From: Thermovibrio ammonificans HB-1
GTDB lineage: Bacteria; Aquificota; Aquificia; Desulfurobacteriales; Desulfurobacteriaceae
NCBI RefSeq assembly: GCF_000185805.1
Contig: NC_014926.1
Coordinates: 886,418-950,417 of the forward strand
Direction of reading: 5' to 3'
DNA length: 64,000 nt
Shown: positions 43,178 through 51,370 of the stretch, piece by piece
How positions within the stretch are numbered: the stretch's first letter is position 1
Layout: each line of letters starts with the position of its first letter
Program-made: the position numbers and the translations under genes
Notes under the pieces: generated by a model
The model's input: only the letters and a program-made list of their open reading frames with translations
Database searches by the model: none
What the model was told of the DNA's origin: nothing

Positions 43178-44626
43178 ATGGTTAAAGTGTTCGATGCCGA
43201 CAGGAAGTTGGCCCGGGTTCTCTGGAAGAGGAGGGTAAAGAGGGCGAGGGCCTTTAGGCTGTCGCTCCTCTTTCCGGGCCTGGGCCAAGTGTACCAGGGA
43301 AGGCTCTCTGCCGGAGTTGCCTTCTCGGTTATAGGGCTGTTTCCCCTCTACTACCTCTACCTTGTGGGGAAAGGGCTCAACTACGGGACGGTTACGCTAC
43401 TTGCCGCCCAGGGGCTTCTCTACGGCCTTCAGGCCCTCGATGCCAAAAGGGGAGCTTCCCGCGAAACCTCCCCCTGTGAGGACCGCTGCCCCGCCTCCGT
43501 TGCCGTCCCCGCCTTTTTGAGCTTCGCCCAGGAGGGGAAAATCCACGAAAGCTATGCCGCCTTCTGCGTCAAATCTCCCTTCCCCTATATTCTGGGGCGG
43601 CTCTGCCCTGCACCTTGTGAGTCGGTCTGCGGGGTCCTGCCCGGCAGGCCCCTTAAGATAAAGGAGCTCCACCGCCGGGTAGGCGAGAGGCTCCTTTCAG
43701 AAGTTGAAGTCGTTAAAAGGTCACCCTTTTTCCCTCCCGCAGGCCGTAAAGTCGCGGTGATAGGCGGAGGGCTTGCCGGAATTACCGCCGCCTACTACCT
43801 GGCCTCCATAGGCGTTGAGGTTGAGATTTTTGAGAAGGAAGAGCAGCTGGGCGGCCTTCTAAACTACATCCCCGACTTTAAGCTCGACTTTGAGCTTGCC
43901 CGCAAGGAGCTGAAGCTCTTTACCTCTTTTGAGAACATTAAAGTTCACCTCGGGGTGGAGGTCCGCTCGCTTCCTGAGAATTTCGATGCCTACGTGGTTG
44001 CCGTGGGGGCCCAGGTTGAAAAGAGCTTCAACCCCGCCGGCTACACCGGCTCCTTTCTGACTCCCCTGAAGTTCCTCAGGGAGCCTCCAAAGCTAAAGGG
44101 TAAGAGAGTTGCCGTTGTAGGGGCGGGCGACACTGCCTTCGACGTTGCAAGGCTTGCAAGGCGGCTCGGAGCAGAGGTCGACGTTCTCTACAGGGGGAGG
44201 AGGGAGAGCGTAAAGGCTCAAGAGGCGGAAGTTCGGGCCGCCATCTCCGAGGGGGTTAACCTCTACACCGGCTGCGAGTTTAAGGGGGCAGAGGGCAAAC
44301 GGCTGATTTTCAGCTGCGGTAGTTCAGACTACGACTACCTCGTTCCCGCCGTAGGCTTTGAAGTAGATAGAGAGCTCATCGGCGGGCTCTCCTCCGAGAA
44401 CAGCTTCATCACCGGAGACGCCGCCACGGGTATGACCACTTTCATCGAGGCCGTTTCAAGGGCAAGGCAGACCGCCGTCGCTGTGGCCCGGAAGCTCGGC
44501 CTGGGCCTAAGGTGCTGGTTCGACGAGGATTTCTATAGGGAGAAGCCGAAGGGCGCTAAGAGTTGCGGGTTCATCTGCTCCGAGGCCTCCCTCTGCGAGC
44601 ACTGCGGCCAGAGCGTAAGGAGTTAG
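43178..44626 (+). CDS. Membrane-anchored GltD-like NAD(P)/FAD oxidoreductase
   Basis: A 482-residue protein. Residues about 25-88 form two or three membrane helices beginning with LSLLFPGLGQVYQGRLSAG, a motif typical of small TM2/DUF5683-like proteins. A GltD-type module follows: an N-terminal Fe-S cysteine region (CEDRCPASVAVPAF and RLCPAPCESVC), an FAD-binding VAVIGGGLAGITAAYYL, an NAD(P)-binding VAVVGAGDTAFDVA and a GDAATG motif. The C-terminal tail adds CGFICSEASLCEHCG, a further possible metal site. It is not next to a gltB gene, so a glutamate synthase role is unlikely. Its position divergent from the cytochrome gene suggests electron transfer at the membrane. That link is inferred. Confidence 0.8.
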   Translation: MVKVFDADRKLARVLWKRRVKRARAFRLSLLFPGLGQVYQGRLSAGVAFSVIGLFPLYYLYLVGKGLNYGTVTLLAAQGLLYGLQALDAKRGASRETSPCEDRCPASVAVPAFLSFAQEGKIHESYAAFCVKSPFPYILGRLCPAPCESVCGVLPGRPLKIKELHRRVGERLLSEVEVVKRSPFFPPAGRKVAVIGGGLAGITAAYYLASIGVEVEIFEKEEQLGGLLNYIPDFKLDFELARKELKLFTSFENIKVHLGVEVRSLPENFDAYVVAVGAQVEKSFNPAGYTGSFLTPLKFLREPPKLKGKRVAVVGAGDTAFDVARLARRLGAEVDVLYRGRRESVKAQEAEVRAAISEGVNLYTGCEFKGAEGKRLIFSCGSSDYDYLVPAVGFEVDRELIGGLSSENSFITGDAATGMTTFIEAVSRARQTAVAVARKLGLGLRCWFDEDFYREKPKGAKSCGFICSEASLCEHCGQSVRS

Positions 44627-44630
44627 TGAA

Positions 44631-44658
44631 ACTTAACAATATGAGGAATATATTAAGT
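44631..44658 (+). promoter_or_regulatory. AT-rich inverted repeat before DtxR-type gene
   Basis: ACTTAA at 44631-44636 and TTAAGT at 44653-44658 form an imperfect palindrome with partly matching AT-rich inner arms, ending ten bases before the regulator's first start codon. An autoregulatory operator is possible. Evidence is weak. Confidence 0.3.
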
Positions 44659-44667
44659 CTCAAATAG

Positions 44668-45123
44668 ATGGAGGCACCTTCAGGGATGGAAAAGGAGGAG
44701 AAGCTCGCCCCGAGACTCGAAGACTACCTGGAAACCATATACCTGCTCGAGTCCCAAAAGCGTGTTGCCCGGGTTAAAGAGATAGCCCAGGCCCGCGGCG
44801 TTAAGATGCCCACCGTGAGCGAGGTTCTGAAGCGGCTCTCCAAGAAGGGTTACGTTCTCTATGAGAGTTACGGCTACGTTAGGACCACCAAGAAGGGCAG
44901 GGAGTACGCCCAGAAGCTCTACAGGAAACACAGGGCGCTTATAACCTTCCTGAAAGACGTTCTGAAACTCCCGAAGGAAGTTGCAGAGAGGGAAGGGTGC
45001 CTCATGGAGCACCACCTCTCATCCGAAACCGTTGAGCGGATTGAAAAGCTTACAGAGTACCTGAAAGAACGCGGAATAGACCCTTTCGGAGACGGTAATG
45101 GTTCAGACACAGTCGATTCTTAA
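44668..45123 (+). CDS. DtxR/MntR-family metal-dependent repressor
   Basis: A 151-residue protein from ATG 44668, or 145 residues from ATG 44686, which has a GGAGG 11 bases upstream and gives the more family-like start MEKEEKLAPRLEDYLETIY. The winged helix has the recognition segment KMPTVSEVLKRLSKKGYV. The dimerisation part carries the metal ligands C, E and H in GCLMEHHLS, the Cys-x-x-Glu-His pattern of iron-type DtxR/IdeR rather than MntR. The SH3-like domain is absent. It likely represses metal-uptake or iron-linked genes. It overlaps the next gene by 26 bases. Confidence 0.9.
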   Translation: MEAPSGMEKEEKLAPRLEDYLETIYLLESQKRVARVKEIAQARGVKMPTVSEVLKRLSKKGYVLYESYGYVRTTKKGREYAQKLYRKHRALITFLKDVLKLPKEVAEREGCLMEHHLSSETVERIEKLTEYLKERGIDPFGDGNGSDTVDS

Positions 45124-46210
45124 CCCTGAGCTCGTTGAAGATAGAGAGCTCCTACCCGTCGCAGAGAAAGTTGAGGCCGGTCAGAGGCTCTCCTTTGAAG
45201 ACGGTGTGAAGCTCTTTAAAACCCACGACCTCCTGTCCCTCGGGAGGCTTGCCGACTTTGCCAATAGGAGAGTTAACGGTAGCGTTGTCTACTTTACCGT
45301 TAACCGGCACGTTAACCTTACCAATATCTGCGTTGGAACCTGTAAATTCTGTGCCTTCAGGAAGAGGAAGGGGGAAAAGGGCGCTTACCAACTCACCGTA
45401 GAGGAGCTTGAGAGGAAGCTCCTTGAAACTCCGGAAGTTTCCGAAATCCACGTTGTAAGCGGGCTCCACCCCGACTGGGGGCTAAAGGAGATAAAGGAAT
45501 TCTTAAAAACAATCAAAAGACTAAAACCGAGGGCCAAAATACAGGCCCTTACTGCTGAAGAAGTTGACTACCTCTGCAGGAAGGAGGGGCTGGAGCCCGA
45601 GGAGGTCCTGAAGGAGCTGATAGAGTGCGGGCTCGACGCCCTTCCGGGCGGAGGCGCGGAAGTCTTCAGCGGGAGGGTGAGGGAGAAGCTCTGCCCGGAG
45701 AAGCTCTCGGCCGAGAGGTACCTTGAAATCCACGAAACGGCCCACAAGCTCGGTATAAGGAGCAACGCCTCCATCCTTTACGGCCATATAGAAACGGTAG
45801 AGGAGCGTGTAGAGCACCTTCTAAGGCTCAGGGAGCTTCAAGACAGAACCGGCGGCTTCATGGCCTTCATCTCCTTTGCCTACCAGCCAAAAAACACCCA
45901 GCTGGGAGGGAACTTCACCACCGGGTTCGACGACCTCAAAATGCTTGCCGTTGCAAGGCTGTTGCTCGATAACTTCCGCCACGTAAGGGCCTTCTGGATA
46001 ACCCTCGGCGAGAAGCTTGCCCAGGTCTCCCTTCACTTCGGCGTAAACGACCTCGACGGAACCGTCGTTGAGGAGACCATAACCCGCTCTGCCGGAGCTT
46101 CCGGCGGCTCCTACATGCCCAAAGAGAGGCTCATAAAACTCATAAAGGAGGCGGGAAAACTACCCGTTGAGAGAGATACCCTTTACAACGTTATCAGAGT
46201 TTACCAGTAG
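45098..46210 (+). CDS. Radical SAM enzyme, MqnE-like paralogue
   Basis: A 370-residue radical SAM protein with the cluster motif CVGTCKFCAF (Cx3Cx2C) near residue 77 and the MqnE/MqnC-type C-terminal blocks YGHIETVEERVEHLLRLRELQD and GVNDLDGTVVEE. It is very similar to the following gene, including stretches identical in DNA, so the pair is a tandem duplication. The following copy keeps the more canonical MqnE sequence. This one differs around SFAYQPKNTQLGG and SAGASGGSY and may have another substrate. ATG at 45098 after GGAGACGG, inside the end of the DtxR gene. Confidence 0.8.
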   Translation: MVQTQSILNPELVEDRELLPVAEKVEAGQRLSFEDGVKLFKTHDLLSLGRLADFANRRVNGSVVYFTVNRHVNLTNICVGTCKFCAFRKRKGEKGAYQLTVEELERKLLETPEVSEIHVVSGLHPDWGLKEIKEFLKTIKRLKPRAKIQALTAEEVDYLCRKEGLEPEEVLKELIECGLDALPGGGAEVFSGRVREKLCPEKLSAERYLEIHETAHKLGIRSNASILYGHIETVEERVEHLLRLRELQDRTGGFMAFISFAYQPKNTQLGGNFTTGFDDLKMLAVARLLLDNFRHVRAFWITLGEKLAQVSLHFGVNDLDGTVVEETITRSAGASGGSYMPKERLIKLIKEAGKLPVERDTLYNVIRVYQ

Positions 46211-46218
46211 AGGTGACT

Positions 46219-47334
46219 ATGGAGCTTCAAATCAGAGATAGAGAGCTTTGGCCCATAGCAGAAAAGGTGCTGAGCGGTAGGCGACTCTCCTTTGAAGACG
46301 GTGTGAAGCTCTTCAAAACCCACGACATTCACACCCTTGGCTACCTTGCCAACTACGTTGCAGAGAAGAAAAACGGCCCCTTTGCCTACTTTAATGTTAA
46401 CCTCCACGTTACTCCCACTAATATCTGCGTTGGAACCTGTAAATTCTGTGCCTTCAGGAAGAGAAAAGGGGAAAACGGCGCCTACGAGCTAACAATAGAC
46501 CAGATTCTGAAGAAAATAGAGGAGTACAAAAGGCAGAACCCCGGCCTTACCGAGGTTCACATAGTTGGAGGCCTCCACCCCGACTGGAACTACAGCTACT
46601 ACATAGATATCGTAAGGGCCGTAAAGGAAGCCTTCCCCGATATCCACATAAAAGCCTACACCGCCGAGGAGATAAAGTACATATCCGAGCTCGGGGGCAA
46701 AAGCGTAGAGGAGACCCTTATAGAACTGATTGAAGCGGGCCTTGGCTCAATACCGGGAGGTGGAGGCGAGATATTTGCCGAGTCTGTGAGGTCAAAAATC
46801 TGCCCGGATAAAATCTCGGCCAGAGAGTACCTTGAAATCCACAAAACCGCCCACAGGCTCGGCATAAGGAGCAACGCCACTATGCTCTTTGGTCATATAG
46901 AGAGCGTTGAAGACAGGGTAGACCACCTCCTGCGCCTCAGGGAAGCGCAAGACGAAACCGGCGGCTTTATGACCTTTATTCCCCTTGCCTTCCACCCTAA
47001 GAACACCGAAATTCCGGGAGCCAACTACACCACCGGCTTCGATGAACTTAGAACCATAGCAGTTTCAAGGCTTCTCCTCGATAACTTCCCCCACGTGAAG
47101 GCTTACTGGATTATGCTCGGAGAGAAGGTTGCCCAGATTGCTCTGCAGTTCGGTGCCGACGATATAGATGGTACCGTTACCGAAGAGGATATTACACAGG
47201 CTGCCGGTGCAAGGGCCGGTCAGTTCATTCCGAAAGAGAGGCTTGTAAGGCTGATAAAAGAGGCGGGAAAAGTTCCCGTTGAGAGGGATACCCTTTACAA
47301 CATCATACAGGTTTACGAGGAGGTAGCACTATGA
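46219..47334 (+). CDS. mqnE: Aminofutalosine synthase
   Basis: A 371-residue radical SAM enzyme starting at ATG 46219 after GAGGTG; a GTG two codons upstream lies inside that site. It shows the cluster motif CVGTCKFCAFRKRKG and MqnE blocks: GSIPGGGGEIFAESVRSKICPDK, split by length here, then SNATMLFGHIESVEDRVDHL and FGADDIDGTVTEEDITQAAGA. It joins the adenosyl radical to 3-[(1-carboxyvinyl)oxy]benzoate to form aminofutalosine in the futalosine route to menaquinone. Other mqn genes are not in the window. It follows its paralogue with an eight-base gap and overlaps the microprotein gene by four bases. Confidence 0.9.
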   Translation: MELQIRDRELWPIAEKVLSGRRLSFEDGVKLFKTHDIHTLGYLANYVAEKKNGPFAYFNVNLHVTPTNICVGTCKFCAFRKRKGENGAYELTIDQILKKIEEYKRQNPGLTEVHIVGGLHPDWNYSYYIDIVRAVKEAFPDIHIKAYTAEEIKYISELGGKSVEETLIELIEAGLGSIPGGGGEIFAESVRSKICPDKISAREYLEIHKTAHRLGIRSNATMLFGHIESVEDRVDHLLRLREAQDETGGFMTFIPLAFHPKNTEIPGANYTTGFDELRTIAVSRLLLDNFPHVKAYWIMLGEKVAQIALQFGADDIDGTVTEEDITQAAGARAGQFIPKERLVRLIKEAGKVPVERDTLYNIIQVYEEVAL

Positions 47335-47468
47335 GCGAGAACACTATACTGGGAATTATTTGTACCGTCATCGCCATTTTGTTACCCCTCTCTTTTGCGG
47401 TTCTTGCCTGGAAGCACACTCTGAAAGAGAAAAAAGCCCAGGAAGAGAAAAACCTGAAAGAGCGTTAG
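47331..47468 (+). CDS. 45-residue single-span membrane microprotein
   Basis: Read directly: ATG at 47331 overlapping the mqnE stop as ATGA, after GAGGAGGTAGC, stop TAG at 47466-47468. One membrane helix (about residues 6-26, GIICTVIAILLPLSFAVLAW) is followed by a highly charged Lys/Glu tail. The strong ribosome-binding site and coupling support translation. The size and shape recall small respiratory-complex subunits of the CcoQ type, but no family match can be claimed. Confidence 0.7.
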   Translation: MSENTILGIICTVIAILLPLSFAVLAWKHTLKEKKAQEEKNLKER

Positions 47469-47880
47469 TTGGGGTTTGGCGTTGGAGGGAGGGGGAGCGC
47501 CGGTTCTTGGGTTGTTCACCCTAATATCGTAAAATTTTATGGTTAACATAAAACGGGAACAGAAAGCCACAGAAGAAGCAACCAAAATAACAGTCCAAAC
47601 CAAGGAAAGAACGGTAAAGCCTCCAACCGAAAGGAACAAATAAAGAAGTAAACGCCGAGGCCGAACCCTTCAACTTCTTCGTCTGGGGAAACCAAGAGCC
47701 TTTCCACTCTGACAAACGGGGAGAAGCACCGGGAAAGGGGCAGAAGGCGGAAGTCCGGGAAGGCATCACTTACTAACCGTAAAATTTTGTGGTTAGCAAA
47801 CTAACCAATAGGTTACATTGAAAAATCCAATAATCCTGTATTAAGATTATTGATAGAACCGGTTAATTCTGGAGGGAGAC
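47469..47880 (+). other. 412-base spacer with repeats and a possible decayed ORF
   Basis: A 22-base direct repeat beginning CGTAAAATTTT occurs at 47528-47549 and 47778-47799 with three mismatches. Between the copies, an ATG at 47539 opens 34 codons to a TAA. A +1 frame then carries coding-like sequence (EVNAEAEPFNFFVWGNQEPF) to a TAA at 47776. Removing one base would make a single 78-residue frame, but it has no ribosome-binding site. The final 110 bases hold the ppsA regulatory repeats described separately. Confidence 0.45.
47773..47864 (+). promoter_or_regulatory. Repeated GGTTA/TAACC motifs and palindrome before ppsA
   Basis: Alternating CTAACC (47773), GGTTAG (47791), CTAACC (47801), GGTTA (47811) and AACCGGTT (47857) form nested inverted repeats. 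Between them CAATAATC (47828-47835) and GATTATTG (47845-47852) form an 8-bp inverted repeat across the probable -10 region. This looks like an operator array controlling the gluconeogenesis/glycogen operon. The binding protein is unknown. Confidence 0.45.
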
Positions 47881-47881
47881 G

Positions 47882-50314
47882 ATGGAGAAGGGAAAACTGG
47901 TAGTGTGGCTTGAAGAAGTAGGAATAGAAGACGTTCCGCTTGTAGGGGGGAAGAACGCCTCACTTGGCGAGATGATGAAGGCCCTCAAACCGAAAGGGGT
48001 AAACATACCGGACGGATTCGTTATAACGGCGGAAAGCTACAGGTACTTCATAAAGTACAACAACCTTGAAGAGAAGATAAGAGAAGTCCTAAAAGGGCTA
48101 AACGTTAACGACGTTGACGACCTGCACAGAAGGGGAGAAAAGGTAAGGGAGCTGATAAAGAGCGGCAAGTTTCCCCAAGACTTAAAAGAGCTGATAAAGA
48201 GATACTACAGGGAGCTCTCTGAGAGGTTCGGAACAGAGAACGTAGACGTTGCAGTCCGCTCCTCGGCCACAGCAGAAGACCTCCCCAACGCCTCCTTTGC
48301 CGGCCAGCAGGAAACCTACCTGAACGTTCGCGGCATAGAGAACCTGCTCAACTCTGTTAAAAAGTGCTTCGCCTCTCTATTTACCGACAGGGCAATCTCC
48401 TACAGGGAGACATTCGGCTTCGACCACTTCAAAGTTGCCCTCTCCGTAGGTGTTCAGAAGATGGTCCGCTCAGACCTTGCCTCCTCCGGCGTAGGCTTCT
48501 CGCTGGATACCGAAAGCGGTTTTAAAGACGTTGTACTGGTAACGGGCTCTTACGGCTTGGGAGAGATGATTGTTAAGGGAGCGGTAACGCCGGACGAGTG
48601 GCTCGTTTTTAAGCCTACGCTGAAAAAGGGATTCAAGGCAATAATCGAGAAGAAACTGGGTGACAAAAAGCAGAAAATGGTTTACGGAGACAGCGAAAAG
48701 GAACCGGTAAAAGTCGTCCCCGTTCCCCTCGCAGACAGGGAGAAGTTCTGCCTTACAGACGACGAAGTTCTCACCCTTGCCAAGTGGATAACCGAAATAG
48801 AGGAGTACTACTCCAAGAAGCACGGCAGGTGGACGCCCATGGACGTTGAGTGGGCAAAAGACGGAGAGAGGAACGAGCTCTACATAGTTCAGGCAAGGCC
48901 CGAAACGGTCCACTCCCACAAAGACTACTCAAAAATAACCGTTTACAAGGTTACAGAACCACCGGAAGAGAGAGAGAAAAAAGTACTCGTTAAGGGAATT
49001 GCCGTAGGCAGGAAGATAGCCACGGGAACGGTAAAAGTCCTGATGTCGGTAGAGGAGGCCGACAGGTTCAACGAGGGAGACGTTCTCGTAACCGATATGA
49101 CCGACCCGGACTGGGAGCCCATAATGAAGAAGGCCTCTGCAATAGTCACAAACAGGGGAGGAAGGACGTGCCACGCCGCCATTGTCGCCAGAGAGCTGGG
49201 AGTTCCGGCGGTTGTGGGCACAGGCAACGCAACCGAAGTTCTAAAGGAAGGGCAGGAGGTAACGGTCTCCTGCGCGGAAGGGACCGTAGGCTACGTTTAC
49301 GAGGGGAAAATAGCCTACGAGGTTGAAGAGGTTGACCTAAATACCCTTCCCAAGCCAAAAACCCCCATTATGTTCAACATAGCAACTCCGGAAGGGGCCT
49401 TCGACCTGTCGTTCCTACCCAACGCAGGAGTGGGCCTTGCAAGGGAGGAGTTCATAATCAACAACTACATAGGCATCCACCCCAACGCCCTCATCAAGTT
49501 TGACGAAATTAAAGAAAAAGACCCGCAGCTTGCGGAGGAGATAGAGAGAAGAACCAAAGGCTACAGCGACAAACGTAAGTTCTACGTAGACAAACTCGCC
49601 TTCGGTATAGCAAGGATAGCGGCCGCGTTCTACCCGAAGCCGGTAATAGTAAGGTTTTCCGACTTCAAGTCCAACGAGTACGCAAACCTGCTAGGCGGAA
49701 AGTACTTTGAGCCGAAGGAAGAGAACCCGATGCTCGGCTGGAGGGGAGCTTCCCGCTACTACTCGGAGAACTTTGCCGAGGCCTTCGGCCTTGAGTGCCT
49801 TGCGATAAAGAAGGTAAGGGAAGAAATGGGCCTTGAAAACGTGATAGTTATGGTGCCCTTCTGCAGAACCCCCAAGGAGGGTAAAAAAGTTCAAGAAGTT
49901 ATGGAGCGGTTCGGCCTGAAGAGGGGAGAGAAAGGCCTGAAGGTCTACGTAATGTGCGAAATTCCCTCAAACGTAATCCTGTTTAAGGAGTTTGCTGAGG
50001 AGTTCGACGGCTTCTCCATAGGCTCTAACGACCTGACTCAGCTCACCTTAGGGGTAGACAGGGATTCATCGCTGGTTGCCCACATCTACGACGAGAGGAA
50101 CGAGGCGGTGAAGTGGATGGTCGGCAGGGCCATCGAAGAGGGTAAGAAGTACAACAGAAAGGTGGGAATATGCGGTCAGGCCCCATCCGACCACCCCGAC
50201 TTTGCCCAGTTCCTCGTTGAGAAGGGAATAGACACAATATCCATCAACCCCGACTCAATACTGGAGGTTATAAGGGCGGTTTACGAAATAGAGAAACGGC
50301 TGGGACTCCACTAA
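47882..50314 (+). CDS. ppsA: Phosphoenolpyruvate synthase
   Basis: An 810-residue enzyme with an N-terminal ATP-grasp domain (GGKNASLGEM, VAVRSSATAEDLPNASFAGQ), a central phosphohistidine domain with the catalytic His near residue 431 in GGRTCHAAIVARELG, and a C-terminal PEP/pyruvate barrel with GSNDLTQLTLGVDRD. It converts pyruvate, ATP and water to PEP, AMP and phosphate, the entry to gluconeogenesis after autotrophic carbon fixation. The ATG follows GGAGGGAGACG. It is the first gene of a long operon for sugar-phosphate and glycogen synthesis. Confidence 0.97.
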   Translation: MEKGKLVVWLEEVGIEDVPLVGGKNASLGEMMKALKPKGVNIPDGFVITAESYRYFIKYNNLEEKIREVLKGLNVNDVDDLHRRGEKVRELIKSGKFPQDLKELIKRYYRELSERFGTENVDVAVRSSATAEDLPNASFAGQQETYLNVRGIENLLNSVKKCFASLFTDRAISYRETFGFDHFKVALSVGVQKMVRSDLASSGVGFSLDTESGFKDVVLVTGSYGLGEMIVKGAVTPDEWLVFKPTLKKGFKAIIEKKLGDKKQKMVYGDSEKEPVKVVPVPLADREKFCLTDDEVLTLAKWITEIEEYYSKKHGRWTPMDVEWAKDGERNELYIVQARPETVHSHKDYSKITVYKVTEPPEEREKKVLVKGIAVGRKIATGTVKVLMSVEEADRFNEGDVLVTDMTDPDWEPIMKKASAIVTNRGGRTCHAAIVARELGVPAVVGTGNATEVLKEGQEVTVSCAEGTVGYVYEGKIAYEVEEVDLNTLPKPKTPIMFNIATPEGAFDLSFLPNAGVGLAREEFIINNYIGIHPNALIKFDEIKEKDPQLAEEIERRTKGYSDKRKFYVDKLAFGIARIAAAFYPKPVIVRFSDFKSNEYANLLGGKYFEPKEENPMLGWRGASRYYSENFAEAFGLECLAIKKVREEMGLENVIVMVPFCRTPKEGKKVQEVMERFGLKRGEKGLKVYVMCEIPSNVILFKEFAEEFDGFSIGSNDLTQLTLGVDRDSSLVAHIYDERNEAVKWMVGRAIEEGKKYNRKVGICGQAPSDHPDFAQFLVEKGIDTISINPDSILEVIRAVYEIEKRLGLH

Positions 50315-50332
50315 AAGAGAGAGGAGGGAGAG

Positions 50333-51355
50333 ATGAAGGTCGCCTTCTTTGAGCTTGAAGGTTGGGAAGAGCCTGTAATAAGGGAGACTTTAGAGCCCAA
50401 AGGGTTTGAAATTGTAACCCTCAGCCGAGAGCCCCTGAAAGAGAGCGATATAGAGAGGATAAAAGATGTAGAGGCCCTTTCGGTATTCATCTACTCTAAG
50501 GTAGATAGAAAGGTTATAGAGACCCTCCCCAACCTCAAGATAGTTACCACCCGCTCTACGGGGTTCGACCACATAGACGTGGAGGCGGCAAGGGAGAGGG
50601 GTATTGCGGTCTGTAACGTTCCCGATTACGGAATGGAAACCGTTGCAGAGTACGCACTGCTTATGATACTGGCCCTGCTGAGAAAGCTAAAACCCACTAT
50701 AGAGAGGACCTGCAGGGGAATCTTCAGCAGAGAAGGCCTGAGGGGTCACGACCTTGCAGGGAAAACGGTAGGCGTAATCGGAACGGGAAGGATAGGGGCA
50801 AGGCTTGTAAAGCTGCTCTCGGGGTTCGACGTTAAGGTTTTAGCCTACGACGTAAAGCCCAAAGAGGAGCTGGTAGAGCGATTCGGGGTGGAGTATGTAA
50901 GCCTTGAGGAGCTTCTCTCCCGCTCCGACATCGTCTCACTCCACGTTCCCTACCTTCCATCAACCCACCACCTCATAAACAGGGAAAACATCAAGCTGAT
51001 GAAAAAGGGGAGCTACCTTGTTAACACTTCACGGGGAGCGGTTGTAGAGACCGATGCCATAGTAGAGGCCTTGAAAGAGGGGAGGCTCGCCGGAGTAGCC
51101 CTCGATACTTTCGAAGGAGAAGAGGTGTGGACGGAAGAGGAGCTGATAATCTTCAGGGGCGAGAAGGACGTATCTCCGGAAGTTTTAAAGAAAGCAATAG
51201 AGACCTTCGCCCTTGCCCAGTTCGATAACGTTATACTCTCTCCTCACAACGCCTACAACACCCACGAGGCCATTATGAGAATCCTCACCAAAACGCTGAA
51301 AAACCTGGTAGAGTTTAAAGAAAAGGGACGGTGCACCTACCCGGTTTACAAATAA
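50333..51355 (+). CDS. D-2-hydroxyacid dehydrogenase (LdhA-like)
   Basis: A 340-residue NAD-dependent dehydrogenase. It has the N-terminal substrate-domain sequence TTRSTGFDHIDVEAARERGI, the NAD motif GVIGTGRIGARLV near 146-158, the active-site Arg in VNTSRGAVVE, Glu in the region of ALDTFEGEE, and His in LSPHNAYNTHEA. The closest resemblance is to D-lactate dehydrogenases. Its place between ppsA and pgi suggests pyruvate/lactate balance, but the substrate is inferred. It starts 18 bases after ppsA behind AGGAGGGAG. Confidence 0.88.
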   Translation: MKVAFFELEGWEEPVIRETLEPKGFEIVTLSREPLKESDIERIKDVEALSVFIYSKVDRKVIETLPNLKIVTTRSTGFDHIDVEAARERGIAVCNVPDYGMETVAEYALLMILALLRKLKPTIERTCRGIFSREGLRGHDLAGKTVGVIGTGRIGARLVKLLSGFDVKVLAYDVKPKEELVERFGVEYVSLEELLSRSDIVSLHVPYLPSTHHLINRENIKLMKKGSYLVNTSRGAVVETDAIVEALKEGRLAGVALDTFEGEEVWTEEELIIFRGEKDVSPEVLKKAIETFALAQFDNVILSPHNAYNTHEAIMRILTKTLKNLVEFKEKGRCTYPVYK

Positions 51356-51370
51356 CAACAAGGAGGGAGG

